Source: Methylopila capsulata
GTDB lineage: Bacteria; Pseudomonadota; Alphaproteobacteria; Rhizobiales; Methylopilaceae
Length of the DNA stretch: 64,000 nt
NCBI RefSeq assembly: GCF_016907975.1
Contig: NZ_JAFBCY010000004.1
Location: 124,001 to 188,000 of the forward strand
Direction: 5' to 3'
Below, in pieces: positions 45,384-53,806 of this stretch (position 1 is its first letter; every line of letters starts with the position of its first letter). Below the pieces are notes generated by a model. That model had not been told where the DNA came from. It ran no database searches and saw only the letters and a list, made by a program, of their open reading frames with translations. Both the position numbers and the translations under genes were made by a program.

Positions 45384-46907
45384 ATGTGGCGTAAGGCGGC
45401 CTCCGTCGGCGGACTGACGCTCGCCTCGCGCCTGTTCGGTTTCGTCCGCGACGTGATGATGGCGGCGCTTCTGGGCGCCGGCCCGCTGGCCGACGCCTTC
45501 ATGATCGCGTTCCGGCTTCCGAACCACTTCCGCGCGATCTTCGCCGAGGGCGCCTTCAACGCCGCCTTCGTGCCGCGCTACGCCCGCGCGCTGACGCAGG
45601 ACGGGGAGGGCGCGGCCCGCGCCTTCGCCGAGGACGTGCTGTCGATCACGGTGGTGGTCCACCTCGGCCTGCTCGTGCTCGCCATCGCCTTCGCGCCTTA
45701 TGTCGTCGCAGCGCTCGCGCCCGGCTTCGCCGAGGACCCCGGACAGCTCGGGCTGACGGCGTCGCTCACGCGGATCACCTTTCCCTACCTGTTGCTGATC
45801 TCGATGATGACGCTGGTCTCCGGCGTGCTGAACGCCCACGACCGTTTCGCCGCCGCCGCCGCGACCCCCATCCTGCTCAACATCTGCATGATCGCCGCCC
45901 TGATGGCCTCGGGTCTGTTCCCCACCGTCGCCCACGCGCTGGCCTGGGGCGTGCTGATCTCGGGCTTCGCCCAGCTCGCGCTGGTGCTGGCGGACCTCCG
46001 GCGCTCCGGCCTCTGGCTGAAACTGCGCGTTCCGGCCTTCACGGCCCACGTGAAGACCTTCCTCAAAGGCTTTGGTCCCGCTGTGCTTGGGTCCGCCGGC
46101 GTGCAGATCGCGATGTTCGCCGACACGATCCTCGCCTCGTTCCTGCCGACGGGATCGGTGTCCTACCTCTACTACGCCGACCGGCTCTACCAGCTGCCGC
46201 TGGCGGTGGTCGGCATCGCGATCGGCACGGTGCTGCTGCCCGAGCTGTCGCGTCGCCTCGCCCGCAACGACGTGCCCGGCGCGCGCGACCGGCTGAACCG
46301 CGCGCTCGAGGGCGCGCTGCTGATGACGCTGCCCTTCGTCGCGCTGTTCGCGGTGGCCGCCGCCCCCGTGGTCGCGGCGCTGTTCGGCCGCGGCGCCTTC
46401 GACCTGAGGGCGGTGGCGGGCTCCGCCGCCGCGCTCGAGGCCTATGCGGTCGGCCTGCCGGCCATTGTCGCGCTCCGTTGCGTCACGCCCGCCTTCCACG
46501 CCTCCGGCGACACCACGACGCCAGTGAAGGCGCTGGCCGTCGCGACCGTGGTCAACCTCGGGCTGAAGCTCGTGCTGATCGGGCCTTACGCGCATGCAGG
46601 CCTCGCCTTCGCCACCTCGATCGGCGCGTGGGTCAACCTCGGCCTGCTGGTGCTGCTGCTCAGGAATCGCGGCCGGTTCGAACTGGACCGCCGCCTCGCG
46701 CTGAACCTCGCGGCACTCGTGCTTGCGACGGCCGCCTCCGCCGCCGCCATCGGGTTCGCGCTGGCGCCCGCCGGCGCCGTGAAGGGGCTGGTCCCGCAGA
46801 TGCCGGACCTCGCGCCCGCCGCGCTCATCGGGATCACGGGGTTTGCGGCGTATGTCGCCATCGCAGGGCCGGGGTTTTGGCTCGCGCGCAGGTTCGGGCG
46901 CAACTGA
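45384..46907 (+). CDS. murJ: Lipid II flippase MurJ (MviN)
   Basis: A 507-aa inner-membrane protein with about 14 helices that flips the peptidoglycan precursor lipid II. Family motifs are ASVGGLTLASRLFGFVRDVMMAALLGAG at the N-terminus, FRLPNHFRAIFAEGAFNAAFVP, the ALAPGFAEDP segment and VSYLYYADRLYQLPLAVVGIAIGTVLLPELSR. The essential Arg of the RLFGFVRD loop is present. It follows cysA after 76 bp and converges on nasA, with a palindromic repeat between. Confidence 0.95.
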   Translation: MWRKAASVGGLTLASRLFGFVRDVMMAALLGAGPLADAFMIAFRLPNHFRAIFAEGAFNAAFVPRYARALTQDGEGAARAFAEDVLSITVVVHLGLLVLAIAFAPYVVAALAPGFAEDPGQLGLTASLTRITFPYLLLISMMTLVSGVLNAHDRFAAAAATPILLNICMIAALMASGLFPTVAHALAWGVLISGFAQLALVLADLRRSGLWLKLRVPAFTAHVKTFLKGFGPAVLGSAGVQIAMFADTILASFLPTGSVSYLYYADRLYQLPLAVVGIAIGTVLLPELSRRLARNDVPGARDRLNRALEGALLMTLPFVALFAVAAAPVVAALFGRGAFDLRAVAGSAAALEAYAVGLPAIVALRCVTPAFHASGDTTTPVKALAVATVVNLGLKLVLIGPYAHAGLAFATSIGAWVNLGLLVLLLRNRGRFELDRRLALNLAALVLATAASAAAIGFALAPAGAVKGLVPQMPDLAPAALIGITGFAAYVAIAGPGFWLARRFGRN

Positions 46908-46955
46908 CCGAGACGCCCGAAACGCGCCCCCTCTTCCTGAAGCGCGCCTCTCTTC

Positions 46956-47074
46956 TTGTCCCGGCCTTGAGCCGGGATCCAGACGCTCGACGTCCGTTGA
47001 CGAGCAGGCAGGGCCGATGCGGCTCTCATGCTGCGTCAGTGGTTCTGGGTCCCGGCTCAAGGCCGGGACAAGAG
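46956..47074. repeat. Inverted pair of TTGTCCCGGCC palindromic repeats (murJ-nasA spacer)
   Basis: Left arm 46956-46984 (TTGTCCCGGCCTTGAGCCGG...CCAGA) and right arm 47044-47074 (TCTGGGTCCCGGCTCAAGG...) are reverse complements. Each is itself a small palindrome; about 60 bp of unrelated sequence lies between. The same element occurs at 53660-53779, with a single degenerate arm at 9185. It may double as a terminator for convergent murJ and nasA. Confidence 0.8.
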
Positions 47075-47128
47075 ACGGTGTGGGGCCGGGAGACCGCGTT
47101 GTCAGGACCCGTAAGACCTTGGTGCCCC

Positions 47129-49804
47129 TTACGCTGTCGCGAGCGCCCGCGCGTCGACCAGCATGCGCCGGATTTCCGGCAGGCACGAGCCGCAGTTGGT
47201 GCCGGCCTTCGTCGCGGCGCCGACCGCCGCGGCGTCCGGCGCGCCGGCGCGGATGGCGGTTTCGATGACGCCCTTCGGCACGCCATGGCAGGCGCAGACC
47301 AGCGGGCCGCAGGCGGCGCCGTCGCTGGCGCGGCCGGCGAGCAGGAGGCTGCGGACCTGGCCCTCGGTCAGCTCCTCGCCAAGCCTGGCGCGCAGGAAGG
47401 TCCAGGCGTTCTCCTGTCGGTCGGCCGCGACGAACAGGCAGGCCGCCAGCGCGCCGTCGCGGAACACCGCCGAGCGCGCCACGCCGCGGCCGGCGTCGAC
47501 GTAGTCCACGATCTCGTCGCCCGGCTCGAGGTCGGGGAAGATCTCCGACAGCGTCACCACGTGGTCGGTCGCGAAAAGCAGCCCGATTCCGTGCGGCACG
47601 GTCGCCTTGGCCCACCAGGTCGCGGGGTCAAGCGCGCCGAGCGTCCCTTGCGTCAGCGCGAAGCCTTGGCGGGCGAAGCGCAGCGGCGCGACCGCGGCCG
47701 GCGTGGCCTTGGCGTCCGGCTGGCCGGAGAAGGGATCGACGGCGGCGTGCACCAGAGCGCCCACGCGGCCGTGCGAAGCGGTCTCGTCGTTCCAGTGAAT
47801 CGGCGCGAACAGCGAACCCCGGCGCTGCCCCGGCTCCGCGCGCACGCGCAAGACCACGTGGCCATGGGCGGTGGTCACGCGGGCGAAGCCGCCGTCCTTC
47901 AAGCCTTCGGAGGCTGCGTCCTCCGGGTGGATCTCCACGAAGGGCTCGACCAGGTGGCTGGAAAGGCGCTGGCTTTTGCCGGTGCGCGTCATGGTGTGCC
48001 ACTGGTCGCGGATGCGGCCGGTGTTGAGGCGGAAGGGGAAGCGGTAGTCGGGCGTCGCCGCGGGCGTGATCGGCGCGACGGCCACGAAGTTCGCCCGGCC
48101 GGTCGCGGTATAGAAGCCGCCGTTCGCGAAGAAGCGGGTCTCCGTGCGCGCCGCGCCCTGCCTCGCCGGCCACTGGATCGGCTTGAGCTGGTCGTAGTCG
48201 CGGGCGTCGAGCTCGGCCAGCGCGCCAATGTCGAAATCGCGCGTTCCCTCATTCTCGAAGGCCGAGAGCGCCGCGTGCTCGCGGAACACCTCGCCCGGCG
48301 TGCGCCAGCCGAAGGCCTCGCCGAAGCCGAGGCGCTTCGCGACCTGCGCGACGGCCCACCAGTCCGGCCGCGTCTGGCCCGGAGGCGCGAGGAACGGCCG
48401 CTGGCGCGAGATGCGGCGCTCGGAATTGGTGACCGTGCCGTCCTTCTCGCCCCAGGCCGCGGCCGGCAGGCGGATGTGGGGGGCGGCGCCCAGCGTGTCG
48501 TTGGAGGCGACGTTCTCGGAGACGACGAAATGGTCGAGCCGCTTCAATGCGGCGCGCACGGCGTCGGCCCGCGGCATGGAGACGGCGGGGTTGGTGCCCA
48601 TCACCCACAGCGCCTTGATCTCGCCGCGCGCGACCGCGTCGAACATGTCGACGGCCTTCAGCCCCTCCGCCTCCGCCATGCGCGGCGCGTCCCAGAAGCG
48701 GCGGACCCTGTCGATCGAGGCCGGCTCGAAGCCCATGTGGGCGGCGAGCTGGTTGGCGAGCCCGCCGACCTCGCGGCCGCCCATGGCGTTGGGCTGGCCA
48801 GTAAGCGAGAACGGTCCCATGCCTTCGCGGCCGATGCGGCCGGTGGCCAAGTGACAGTTCAGGATGGCGCCGACCTTGTCCGTCCCCTGCGCCGCCTGGT
48901 TGACGCCTTGGCTGTAGAGCGTGACCACGCGCTCGGTGGTCGCGAACAGCTCGAAGAAGGCGGCGACGTCAGCGGGCGGGAGGTCGCAGGCGGCCGCGGT
49001 GGCGGCGAGCGTCGGCGCGATCTCGCGGGCGCGGGCGAGGGCCGCATCGAACCCCTGCGTGTGAGCCGCTACGTAAGCCTGGTCGAGGCGCCCCTCGTCG
49101 GCGAGATGGACCAGCAGGCCGCAGAACAGCGCCGTGTCCGAGCCGCCGGCGAGCGGCAGATGGAGGTCGGCCTCCTCCGCGGTCGCGGTCCCGCGCGGGT
49201 CGATCACGACGATCTTCGTTCCGCGCGCCGCCTTCGCCGCCAGCATGCGCTGGTAGAGCACGGGGTGGCACCAGGCGGCGTTGGAGCCGACGAAGACCAG
49301 CAGGTCGGCGGTCTCGAGGTCGCGGTAGGTCCCGGGCACCGTGTCGGCGCCGAAGGCCCGCTTGTGGCCCGCGACCGAGGACGACATGCAGAGCCGCGAG
49401 TTGGTGTCGACGTTGGCCGAGCCGAGGAAGCCTTTGAACAGCTTGTTCGCGGCGTAATAGTCCTCGGTCAGCAGCTGGCCGGAGAGGTAGATCGCGATCG
49501 CCTCGGGCCCGTGCGCCTCGAGCGTGCGGCGGAAGCCTTCCGCCGTGGCGTCGAGCGCGGCGTCCCAGCTCACGCGCTGAGCCCCGATCTCCGGGTGCAG
49601 CAGGCGCCCGTCGAGCGACAGCGTCTCGCCGAGCGCCGAGCCCTTGGAGCACAGCCGTCCGAAGTTCGACGGGTGCTCCGTGTCGCCCGCGATGGTCGCG
49701 CCGCCGGCCGGGCCGGGCTGCGCCAGCACCCCGCAGCCCACGCCGCAGTAGGGGCAGGTGGTGCGGGTGGGGGCCTTGGGCAGGTCGGAGGGGTGCATGT
49801 TCAT
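47129..49804 (-). CDS. nasA: Assimilatory nitrate reductase catalytic subunit with C-terminal BFD-like [2Fe-2S] domain
   Basis: An 891-aa Mo-bisMGD enzyme reducing nitrate to nitrite in the cytoplasm. The N-terminal [4Fe-4S] site is TTCPYCGVGCGVL (Cys17, 20, 24) plus Cys52 in GRLCSKG. Molybdopterin domains show ANVDTNSRLCMSSSVAGHKRAFG, SNAAWCHPVLYQRM and GPFSLTGQPNAMGGREVGGLANQLAAHMGF. The last 60 residues (PLVCACHGV...GTNCGSCLPEIRRML) form a bacterioferritin-associated-ferredoxin-type [2Fe-2S] module with CxC and CxxC pairs, as in several NasA proteins. It is the last gene of the nitrate operon. Confidence 0.95.
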   Translation of the reverse strand: MNMHPSDLPKAPTRTTCPYCGVGCGVLAQPGPAGGATIAGDTEHPSNFGRLCSKGSALGETLSLDGRLLHPEIGAQRVSWDAALDATAEGFRRTLEAHGPEAIAIYLSGQLLTEDYYAANKLFKGFLGSANVDTNSRLCMSSSVAGHKRAFGADTVPGTYRDLETADLLVFVGSNAAWCHPVLYQRMLAAKAARGTKIVVIDPRGTATAEEADLHLPLAGGSDTALFCGLLVHLADEGRLDQAYVAAHTQGFDAALARAREIAPTLAATAAACDLPPADVAAFFELFATTERVVTLYSQGVNQAAQGTDKVGAILNCHLATGRIGREGMGPFSLTGQPNAMGGREVGGLANQLAAHMGFEPASIDRVRRFWDAPRMAEAEGLKAVDMFDAVARGEIKALWVMGTNPAVSMPRADAVRAALKRLDHFVVSENVASNDTLGAAPHIRLPAAAWGEKDGTVTNSERRISRQRPFLAPPGQTRPDWWAVAQVAKRLGFGEAFGWRTPGEVFREHAALSAFENEGTRDFDIGALAELDARDYDQLKPIQWPARQGAARTETRFFANGGFYTATGRANFVAVAPITPAATPDYRFPFRLNTGRIRDQWHTMTRTGKSQRLSSHLVEPFVEIHPEDAASEGLKDGGFARVTTAHGHVVLRVRAEPGQRRGSLFAPIHWNDETASHGRVGALVHAAVDPFSGQPDAKATPAAVAPLRFARQGFALTQGTLGALDPATWWAKATVPHGIGLLFATDHVVTLSEIFPDLEPGDEIVDYVDAGRGVARSAVFRDGALAACLFVAADRQENAWTFLRARLGEELTEGQVRSLLLAGRASDGAACGPLVCACHGVPKGVIETAIRAGAPDAAAVGAATKAGTNCGSCLPEIRRMLVDARALATA

Positions 49805-49846
49805 GGGCGGAAGCCCGAAAAGCACGAGAGCGGCCGACCTAGGATC

Positions 49847-49938
49847 CCGTCATGCCCGCGCCTTCGCGCGGGCATCCACGACTTCGGGAAGCGCTCGACG
49901 TCGAAGTCGTGGATACCCGGCTTCGCCGGGCATGACGG
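49847..49938. repeat. Palindromic intergenic repeat (CATGCCCG/CGGGCATG type)
   Basis: A 92-bp near-perfect palindrome: CCGTCATGCCCG at the left and CGGGCATGACGG at the right. It includes internal hairpins CGCGCCTTCGCGCG and CCCGGCTTCGCCGGG and a central CACGACTTCG/CGAAGTCGTG pair. It fills the spacer between nasA and the FeS-flavoprotein gene. Repeats of this kind are frequent in alphaproteobacterial intergenic DNA. Confidence 0.8.
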
Positions 49939-49973
49939 CGAGTACGTCGAACGCCAGCCGCCCGCCGCGCCCA

Positions 49974-51605
49974 TCAATAAACGTCCGCCTGATAGCGGCC
50001 GGCCTTCTTCAGGCCCGCCACGAAGGCCTTGGCCTCGTCGGCGGTCTTCGCCCCATGGGCCGCGACCACCTCGACCAGCGCCTTCTCGACGTCGGCCGCC
50101 ATGCGCTTGGCGTCGCCGCAGACGTAGAAGTGCGCGCCCTTCTCAAGCCAGCTCCAGAGCTCGGCGCCGGACTCGCGCATGCGGTCCTGGACATAGACCT
50201 TCTCCGCCCCGTCACGGGACCAGGCGAGCGACAGCCTGGTCAGCGCGCCTGCGGCCTGCAGATCGGCGATCTCGTCGCGGTAGTAGTAGTCGGTCGCCTC
50301 GTGCTGGTGGCCGTAGAACAGCCAGGCGCCGCCGGCCGCGTGGGTCGCTTTGCGCTCGCGCAGGAACGAGCGGAACGGCGCGATCCCGGTGCCGGGGCCG
50401 ACCATGACGATCGGCACCGCGCCGTCCTTCGGCAGCGCGAAGCCGTGCGCCTTCTGGACATAGACCTTCAGCCGGTCGCCCGGCGCCACGCGGTCCGAGA
50501 GGTAGGTGGAGGCGAGGCCGAGCCGCGTGCGGTCGCCGATGCGGTAGCGCACGGCGGCGACGGTGAGGCTGACCTTGCCCGGATCGGCGGAAAGCGCCGA
50601 CGAGATCGAGTAGAGCCGCGGCTGCAGCGGGTCGAGCGCGCCGAGCAGTTCGGCGACCGGCGGCGTTGCGGCCGGGAACTTCTCGAGCGCCGCCAGCACG
50701 TCGAGGGTCGCGAGGTCGCCGTCGGGGTCCTCGCCCTCGGCGAGCTTGGCGAGCGTCTGCTTGTCGTCGGAGCTCTCCACGTGAGCCGCGAGCAGTTCGA
50801 ACAGCGCGTCCGGCGCGGCGCCCAGCGCCACCCGCTCGGAGAGCCAGGTCTTCAGCGGCAGCGTGTGGCCGTCGTGGGAGACCGCGACGTCCTCCGCCAC
50901 GCCGAGACGGGCGGCGACCGCCGCGCACAGCTCCGGCGCGTTGGTCGCGAACAGGCCGAACGAGTCGCCCGGCTCATAGGTCAGGCCGCAGCCGGAGAGG
51001 TCGATCTCGACGTGGTTGGTCTCCTTGTCGGAGCCTTCGCCGCTGACCGCGTGCTTCGACAGGAAGGCGGCCTCGACCGGGGTCTCGCGCGAGCGGCCGG
51101 GTTCGACCGCGACCGGCGTCGCGGGGGCGGGCGCCGCCGCAGGCTTCGCAGGCGCCGCACCGCCGTCGAGCTCCTCGTACAGCTTCTTCAGCATGCGGGT
51201 GGTTTCCTTGCCGCCCGGCACGCACAGGTTGAGCTTCTTCTCCTCGCCCGTCGCGATCGCGGCGGAGTAGCTCTCGCAGAGGTAGCCGCACTGGCCGCAG
51301 TCCTGCTGCGCCATGGCCGCGAACATCCGCCGTTTCACGGGCCTGCCGGCGGCGAGCTCCATGCGCTCGTCGATCGGGAGCGAGGCGTCGTGCCAGGGCG
51401 CGCCGTCGTCCTCCTCCGCGGGCGCGGCCTCGCCCGGCAGGGGCGAGCCCAGCAGGGCCGTCGCGGCGTCGCGCGACAGCGCCTGCATGCCGCCGTCCAT
51501 GGACAGGAGGCCTGCGAAGAACCCGTTCAGCCAGGCGCGCTGCTCCGTGCTGAACGGCGCGTTCTCGGGGACGAGGGGAGGGAGGACCAGGGTCTGCGCG
51601 GTCAT
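49974..51605 (-). CDS. CysJ-like FAD/NAD(P)H reductase with N-terminal [4Fe-4S] motif, no flavodoxin domain
   Basis: A 543-aa protein annotated in relatives as sulfite reductase subunit alpha. The C-terminal diflavin-reductase half is clear: FAD binding in YEPGDSFGLFATN and RLYSISSAL, NADP binding in GPGTGIAPFRSFLRERKA, and a C-terminal RYQADVY like CysJ. The N-terminal FMN/flavodoxin domain is missing. In its place is a cysteine cluster CGQCGYLCESY...NLCVPGG (Cys103, 106, 110, 128) that matches a [4Fe-4S] FeS-domain spacing. Placed between nasA and the nitrite reductase, it is probably the NAD(P)H-side electron donor to one of them, which is inference. ATG 51605 was preferred over 51626. Confidence 0.88.
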   Translation of the reverse strand: MTAQTLVLPPLVPENAPFSTEQRAWLNGFFAGLLSMDGGMQALSRDAATALLGSPLPGEAAPAEEDDGAPWHDASLPIDERMELAAGRPVKRRMFAAMAQQDCGQCGYLCESYSAAIATGEEKKLNLCVPGGKETTRMLKKLYEELDGGAAPAKPAAAPAPATPVAVEPGRSRETPVEAAFLSKHAVSGEGSDKETNHVEIDLSGCGLTYEPGDSFGLFATNAPELCAAVAARLGVAEDVAVSHDGHTLPLKTWLSERVALGAAPDALFELLAAHVESSDDKQTLAKLAEGEDPDGDLATLDVLAALEKFPAATPPVAELLGALDPLQPRLYSISSALSADPGKVSLTVAAVRYRIGDRTRLGLASTYLSDRVAPGDRLKVYVQKAHGFALPKDGAVPIVMVGPGTGIAPFRSFLRERKATHAAGGAWLFYGHQHEATDYYYRDEIADLQAAGALTRLSLAWSRDGAEKVYVQDRMRESGAELWSWLEKGAHFYVCGDAKRMAADVEKALVEVVAAHGAKTADEAKAFVAGLKKAGRYQADVY

Positions 51606-51666
51606 GACGAGGCTCCGCACGAACAAGCTGTGAGAAGGCGAGGGTGGTCGTACCGGGAGCGGCCTT

Positions 51667-51794
51667 CACCTCTCCCCTGTGGGGAGAGGTCGCGAGGCGA
51701 AGCCGAGCGGGTGAGGGGTCTTTGCTCGCGCCGGACATGGGACGTCCCCCTCACCCGGCGCTTCGCGCCGACCTCTCCCCGCCGCGGAGAGGTG
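51667..51794. repeat. Palindromic intergenic repeat (CACCTCTCCCC type)
   Basis: Left half CACCTCTCCCCTGTGGGGAG with GGCGAAGCCGAGCGGGTGAG; right half CCCTCACCCGGCGCTTCGCG with CTCTCCCCGCCGCGGAGAGG. The halves are largely complementary and each contains its own hairpin. It occupies the spacer between the FeS-flavoprotein and nitrite reductase genes. Confidence 0.8.
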
Positions 51795-51822
51795 AAGAGG
51801 CGGTGCGCTCGACGTCGGACCA

Positions 51823-53619
51823 TCACGCCGTCTCCAGCTCGAAGAGGGTCTTGAGCGCGCCGATCTCGTGGCGGCGCGTGAAGGCGGCGAAGGTCTCGGC
51901 GCCGTCGCGGGCGGCGAGGTAGCCGCGCAGCATCTTCTCCACGACGGCCGGGCAGTCCTCGCCCTTCACGTCGCGCACCAGCTCGCGGCCGATCGCGGCG
52001 TCGGTCCCGAAGCCGCCGCCGACGTGGAGGTGGAAGCCCTCCACCGTGTCCTCGTCGTTGATCGGCACCTTCGCGCCGATCAGGCCGATGTCGCCGATGT
52101 AGTGCTGCGCGCAGGAGTTGTGGCAGCCGGTGACGTGGATGTTCACCGGCGTGTCCACCGCAAGCCCGATGTCGTCGACATGGTTCGCGATCAGGTCGGC
52201 GAAGCCCTTGGTGTCGGAGGCCGCGAACTTGCAGCCGCGGCTGCCGGTACAGGCCACCAGCCCGGCGCGGACGTTCGAGGCGGAGGTCGCGAGCCCGATG
52301 TCGGCGATCGCCTGCTCGACGGTCGCGACGTCGGCGTCGCGGACGCCGGAGAGCAGCAGATTCTGCCAGACGGTGAGGCGCACGTCGCCGTCGCCGTAGC
52401 GCTCGGAGACGTCCGCGAGCGCGCGCATCTGGTCGCAGGTCATCTTGCCCAGCGGCAGCACCACGCCGACCCAGTTGAGGCCGGCCTGCGTCTGCGGGTG
52501 CACGCCGATGTGGGCGAGACGGTCGCTCTCGGGGCGGGGGGCGACGTGCTCGGGCGAGACGCGGGTGAAGGCCCAGCCCTGGACCTTCTCCACCTCGGCC
52601 AGAAACTTTTCAAAACCCCAGGCGTCGAGCACGTACTTCAGCCGCGCCTTGTTGCGGTCGGAGCGGTCGCCCGAGGCGATGAACACGCGCACGATCGCGT
52701 CGGCGACCTTGATCGCCTTGTCGAGCGGCACGATCACGCCGGTGTCGCGGGCGAAGTCCTTGTGGCCGGTGATGCCGCCGAGCGCGAGCCGCCACCAGAC
52801 GCCGGGCGCGACGCCCGCGCCTTCAAGCACCTCGACCGCCTGGAAGCCGATGTCGTTGGTGTCCTCGAGCGCGGCGATGCGGCCGGCGCCGTCGAAGGCC
52901 ACGTTGAACTTGCGCGGCAGGCCGTAGAGCGCGCGGTCGTTCAGGATGTGGTGGTGCCACTCCTTTGCATAGGGGCGGGTGTCGACCAGCTCCTGCGGGT
53001 CGACGCCCGCGGTCGGTGTGCCGGTGACGTTGCGGATGTTGTCGGCGCCGGAGCCCTTGGCGGTCAGGCCGATGTCGACAAGGCCCTCGATGTAGGGGAT
53101 GCCATTGGCTGCATTGATCTCGCGCGCCTGCAGGTTGGCGCGGGTCGTCACATGGGTGAAGCCGCCGGCGTACTGCTCGGAGAGGTCGGCGACCCCGCGG
53201 AACTGCCAGGCCTTCAGGATCCCGTTGTGGATCCTGAGCCGGCACATATACGAGTCCTGCGTCGGGCCGACGTAGAACAGGCCGTGGAAGCGGATGCGGA
53301 AGTCGTCGAGCTGCTTCGCGAACTGGTTCTTCTCGGCGAGGACCTTGAGGCGCGCGTAGGCGTCGAACGGGTGCTCCTCCCGCTTCGCCTTCTCCTGCGG
53401 CACGAGCTTCTTGCCCGCCTTCTCCTGCGCGGCCATGGCCTTGAGGTGGATGGCGTCCGGCCCGGTAGGCTCGGCCTCCGCGGCCGGCGCGGCGCCGGGA
53501 CCGCCGAACGGCACGCCGCCGCCAAAGCCCGGAGCCCCGCGCGAGCCGCGGATCGCCTGGACGCCGGAGACGAAGCCCTCAAGGTAGCGCTTCTGGTCGG
53601 GGGAGAAATCCTGGGTCAT
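51823..53619 (-). CDS. nirA: Ferredoxin-type nitrite reductase (nitrite/sulfite reductase, siroheme-[4Fe-4S])
   Basis: A 598-aa cytoplasmic enzyme for six-electron reduction of nitrite to ammonium; sulfite is the alternative substrate. The siroheme-FeS ligands are visible in CTGSRGCKFA and, 38 residues on, TGCHNSCAQH (C-x5-C and C-x3-C). Other family segments are FMCRLRIH-like YMCRLRIHNGIL, GFTHVTTRANLQAREI, NVTGTPTAGVDPQELVDTRPYA and HIGVHPQTQAGLNWVGV. About 75 N-terminal residues are Gly/Ala/Lys-rich. Its position inside the nitrate operon decides for nitrite over sulfite. Confidence 0.93.
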   Translation of the reverse strand: MTQDFSPDQKRYLEGFVSGVQAIRGSRGAPGFGGGVPFGGPGAAPAAEAEPTGPDAIHLKAMAAQEKAGKKLVPQEKAKREEHPFDAYARLKVLAEKNQFAKQLDDFRIRFHGLFYVGPTQDSYMCRLRIHNGILKAWQFRGVADLSEQYAGGFTHVTTRANLQAREINAANGIPYIEGLVDIGLTAKGSGADNIRNVTGTPTAGVDPQELVDTRPYAKEWHHHILNDRALYGLPRKFNVAFDGAGRIAALEDTNDIGFQAVEVLEGAGVAPGVWWRLALGGITGHKDFARDTGVIVPLDKAIKVADAIVRVFIASGDRSDRNKARLKYVLDAWGFEKFLAEVEKVQGWAFTRVSPEHVAPRPESDRLAHIGVHPQTQAGLNWVGVVLPLGKMTCDQMRALADVSERYGDGDVRLTVWQNLLLSGVRDADVATVEQAIADIGLATSASNVRAGLVACTGSRGCKFAASDTKGFADLIANHVDDIGLAVDTPVNIHVTGCHNSCAQHYIGDIGLIGAKVPINDEDTVEGFHLHVGGGFGTDAAIGRELVRDVKGEDCPAVVEKMLRGYLAARDGAETFAAFTRRHEIGALKTLFELETA

Positions 53620-53659
53620 GCCGTCACCGTCCACGTTCCGTGCAGGCTCATCCGCGTCC

Positions 53660-53779
53660 TTGTCCCGGCCTCGAGCCGGGACCCAGAGCCACGTCGGCTG
53701 AAAGACGAGGCTACGGCCGCGCCGGCTTGTTCTTGGAGGTCTGTGTGTCTGGGTCCCTGCTCGAGGCCGGGACAAGAGA
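53660..53779. repeat. Inverted pair of TTGTCCCGGCC palindromic repeats (nirA-FAD oxidoreductase spacer)
   Basis: Left arm 53660-53687 (TTGTCCCGGCCTCGAGCCGG...CCCAGA) and right arm 53748-53779 (TCTGGGTCCCTGCTCGAGG...) repeat the structure at 46956-47074, again with about 60 bp of unrelated sequence between the arms. Confidence 0.8.
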
Positions 53780-53806
53780 GGTGGATCATCGTCATCGCCG
53801 CCGCCC

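Noticed and set aside
46478-50407. A 1309-codon open frame on the plus strand opposite nasA and the flavoprotein gene
   Set aside because: It is antisense to genes with full family signatures and is explained by GC-rich third codon positions. The translation is Arg/Ala/Gly-rich and shows no domain.
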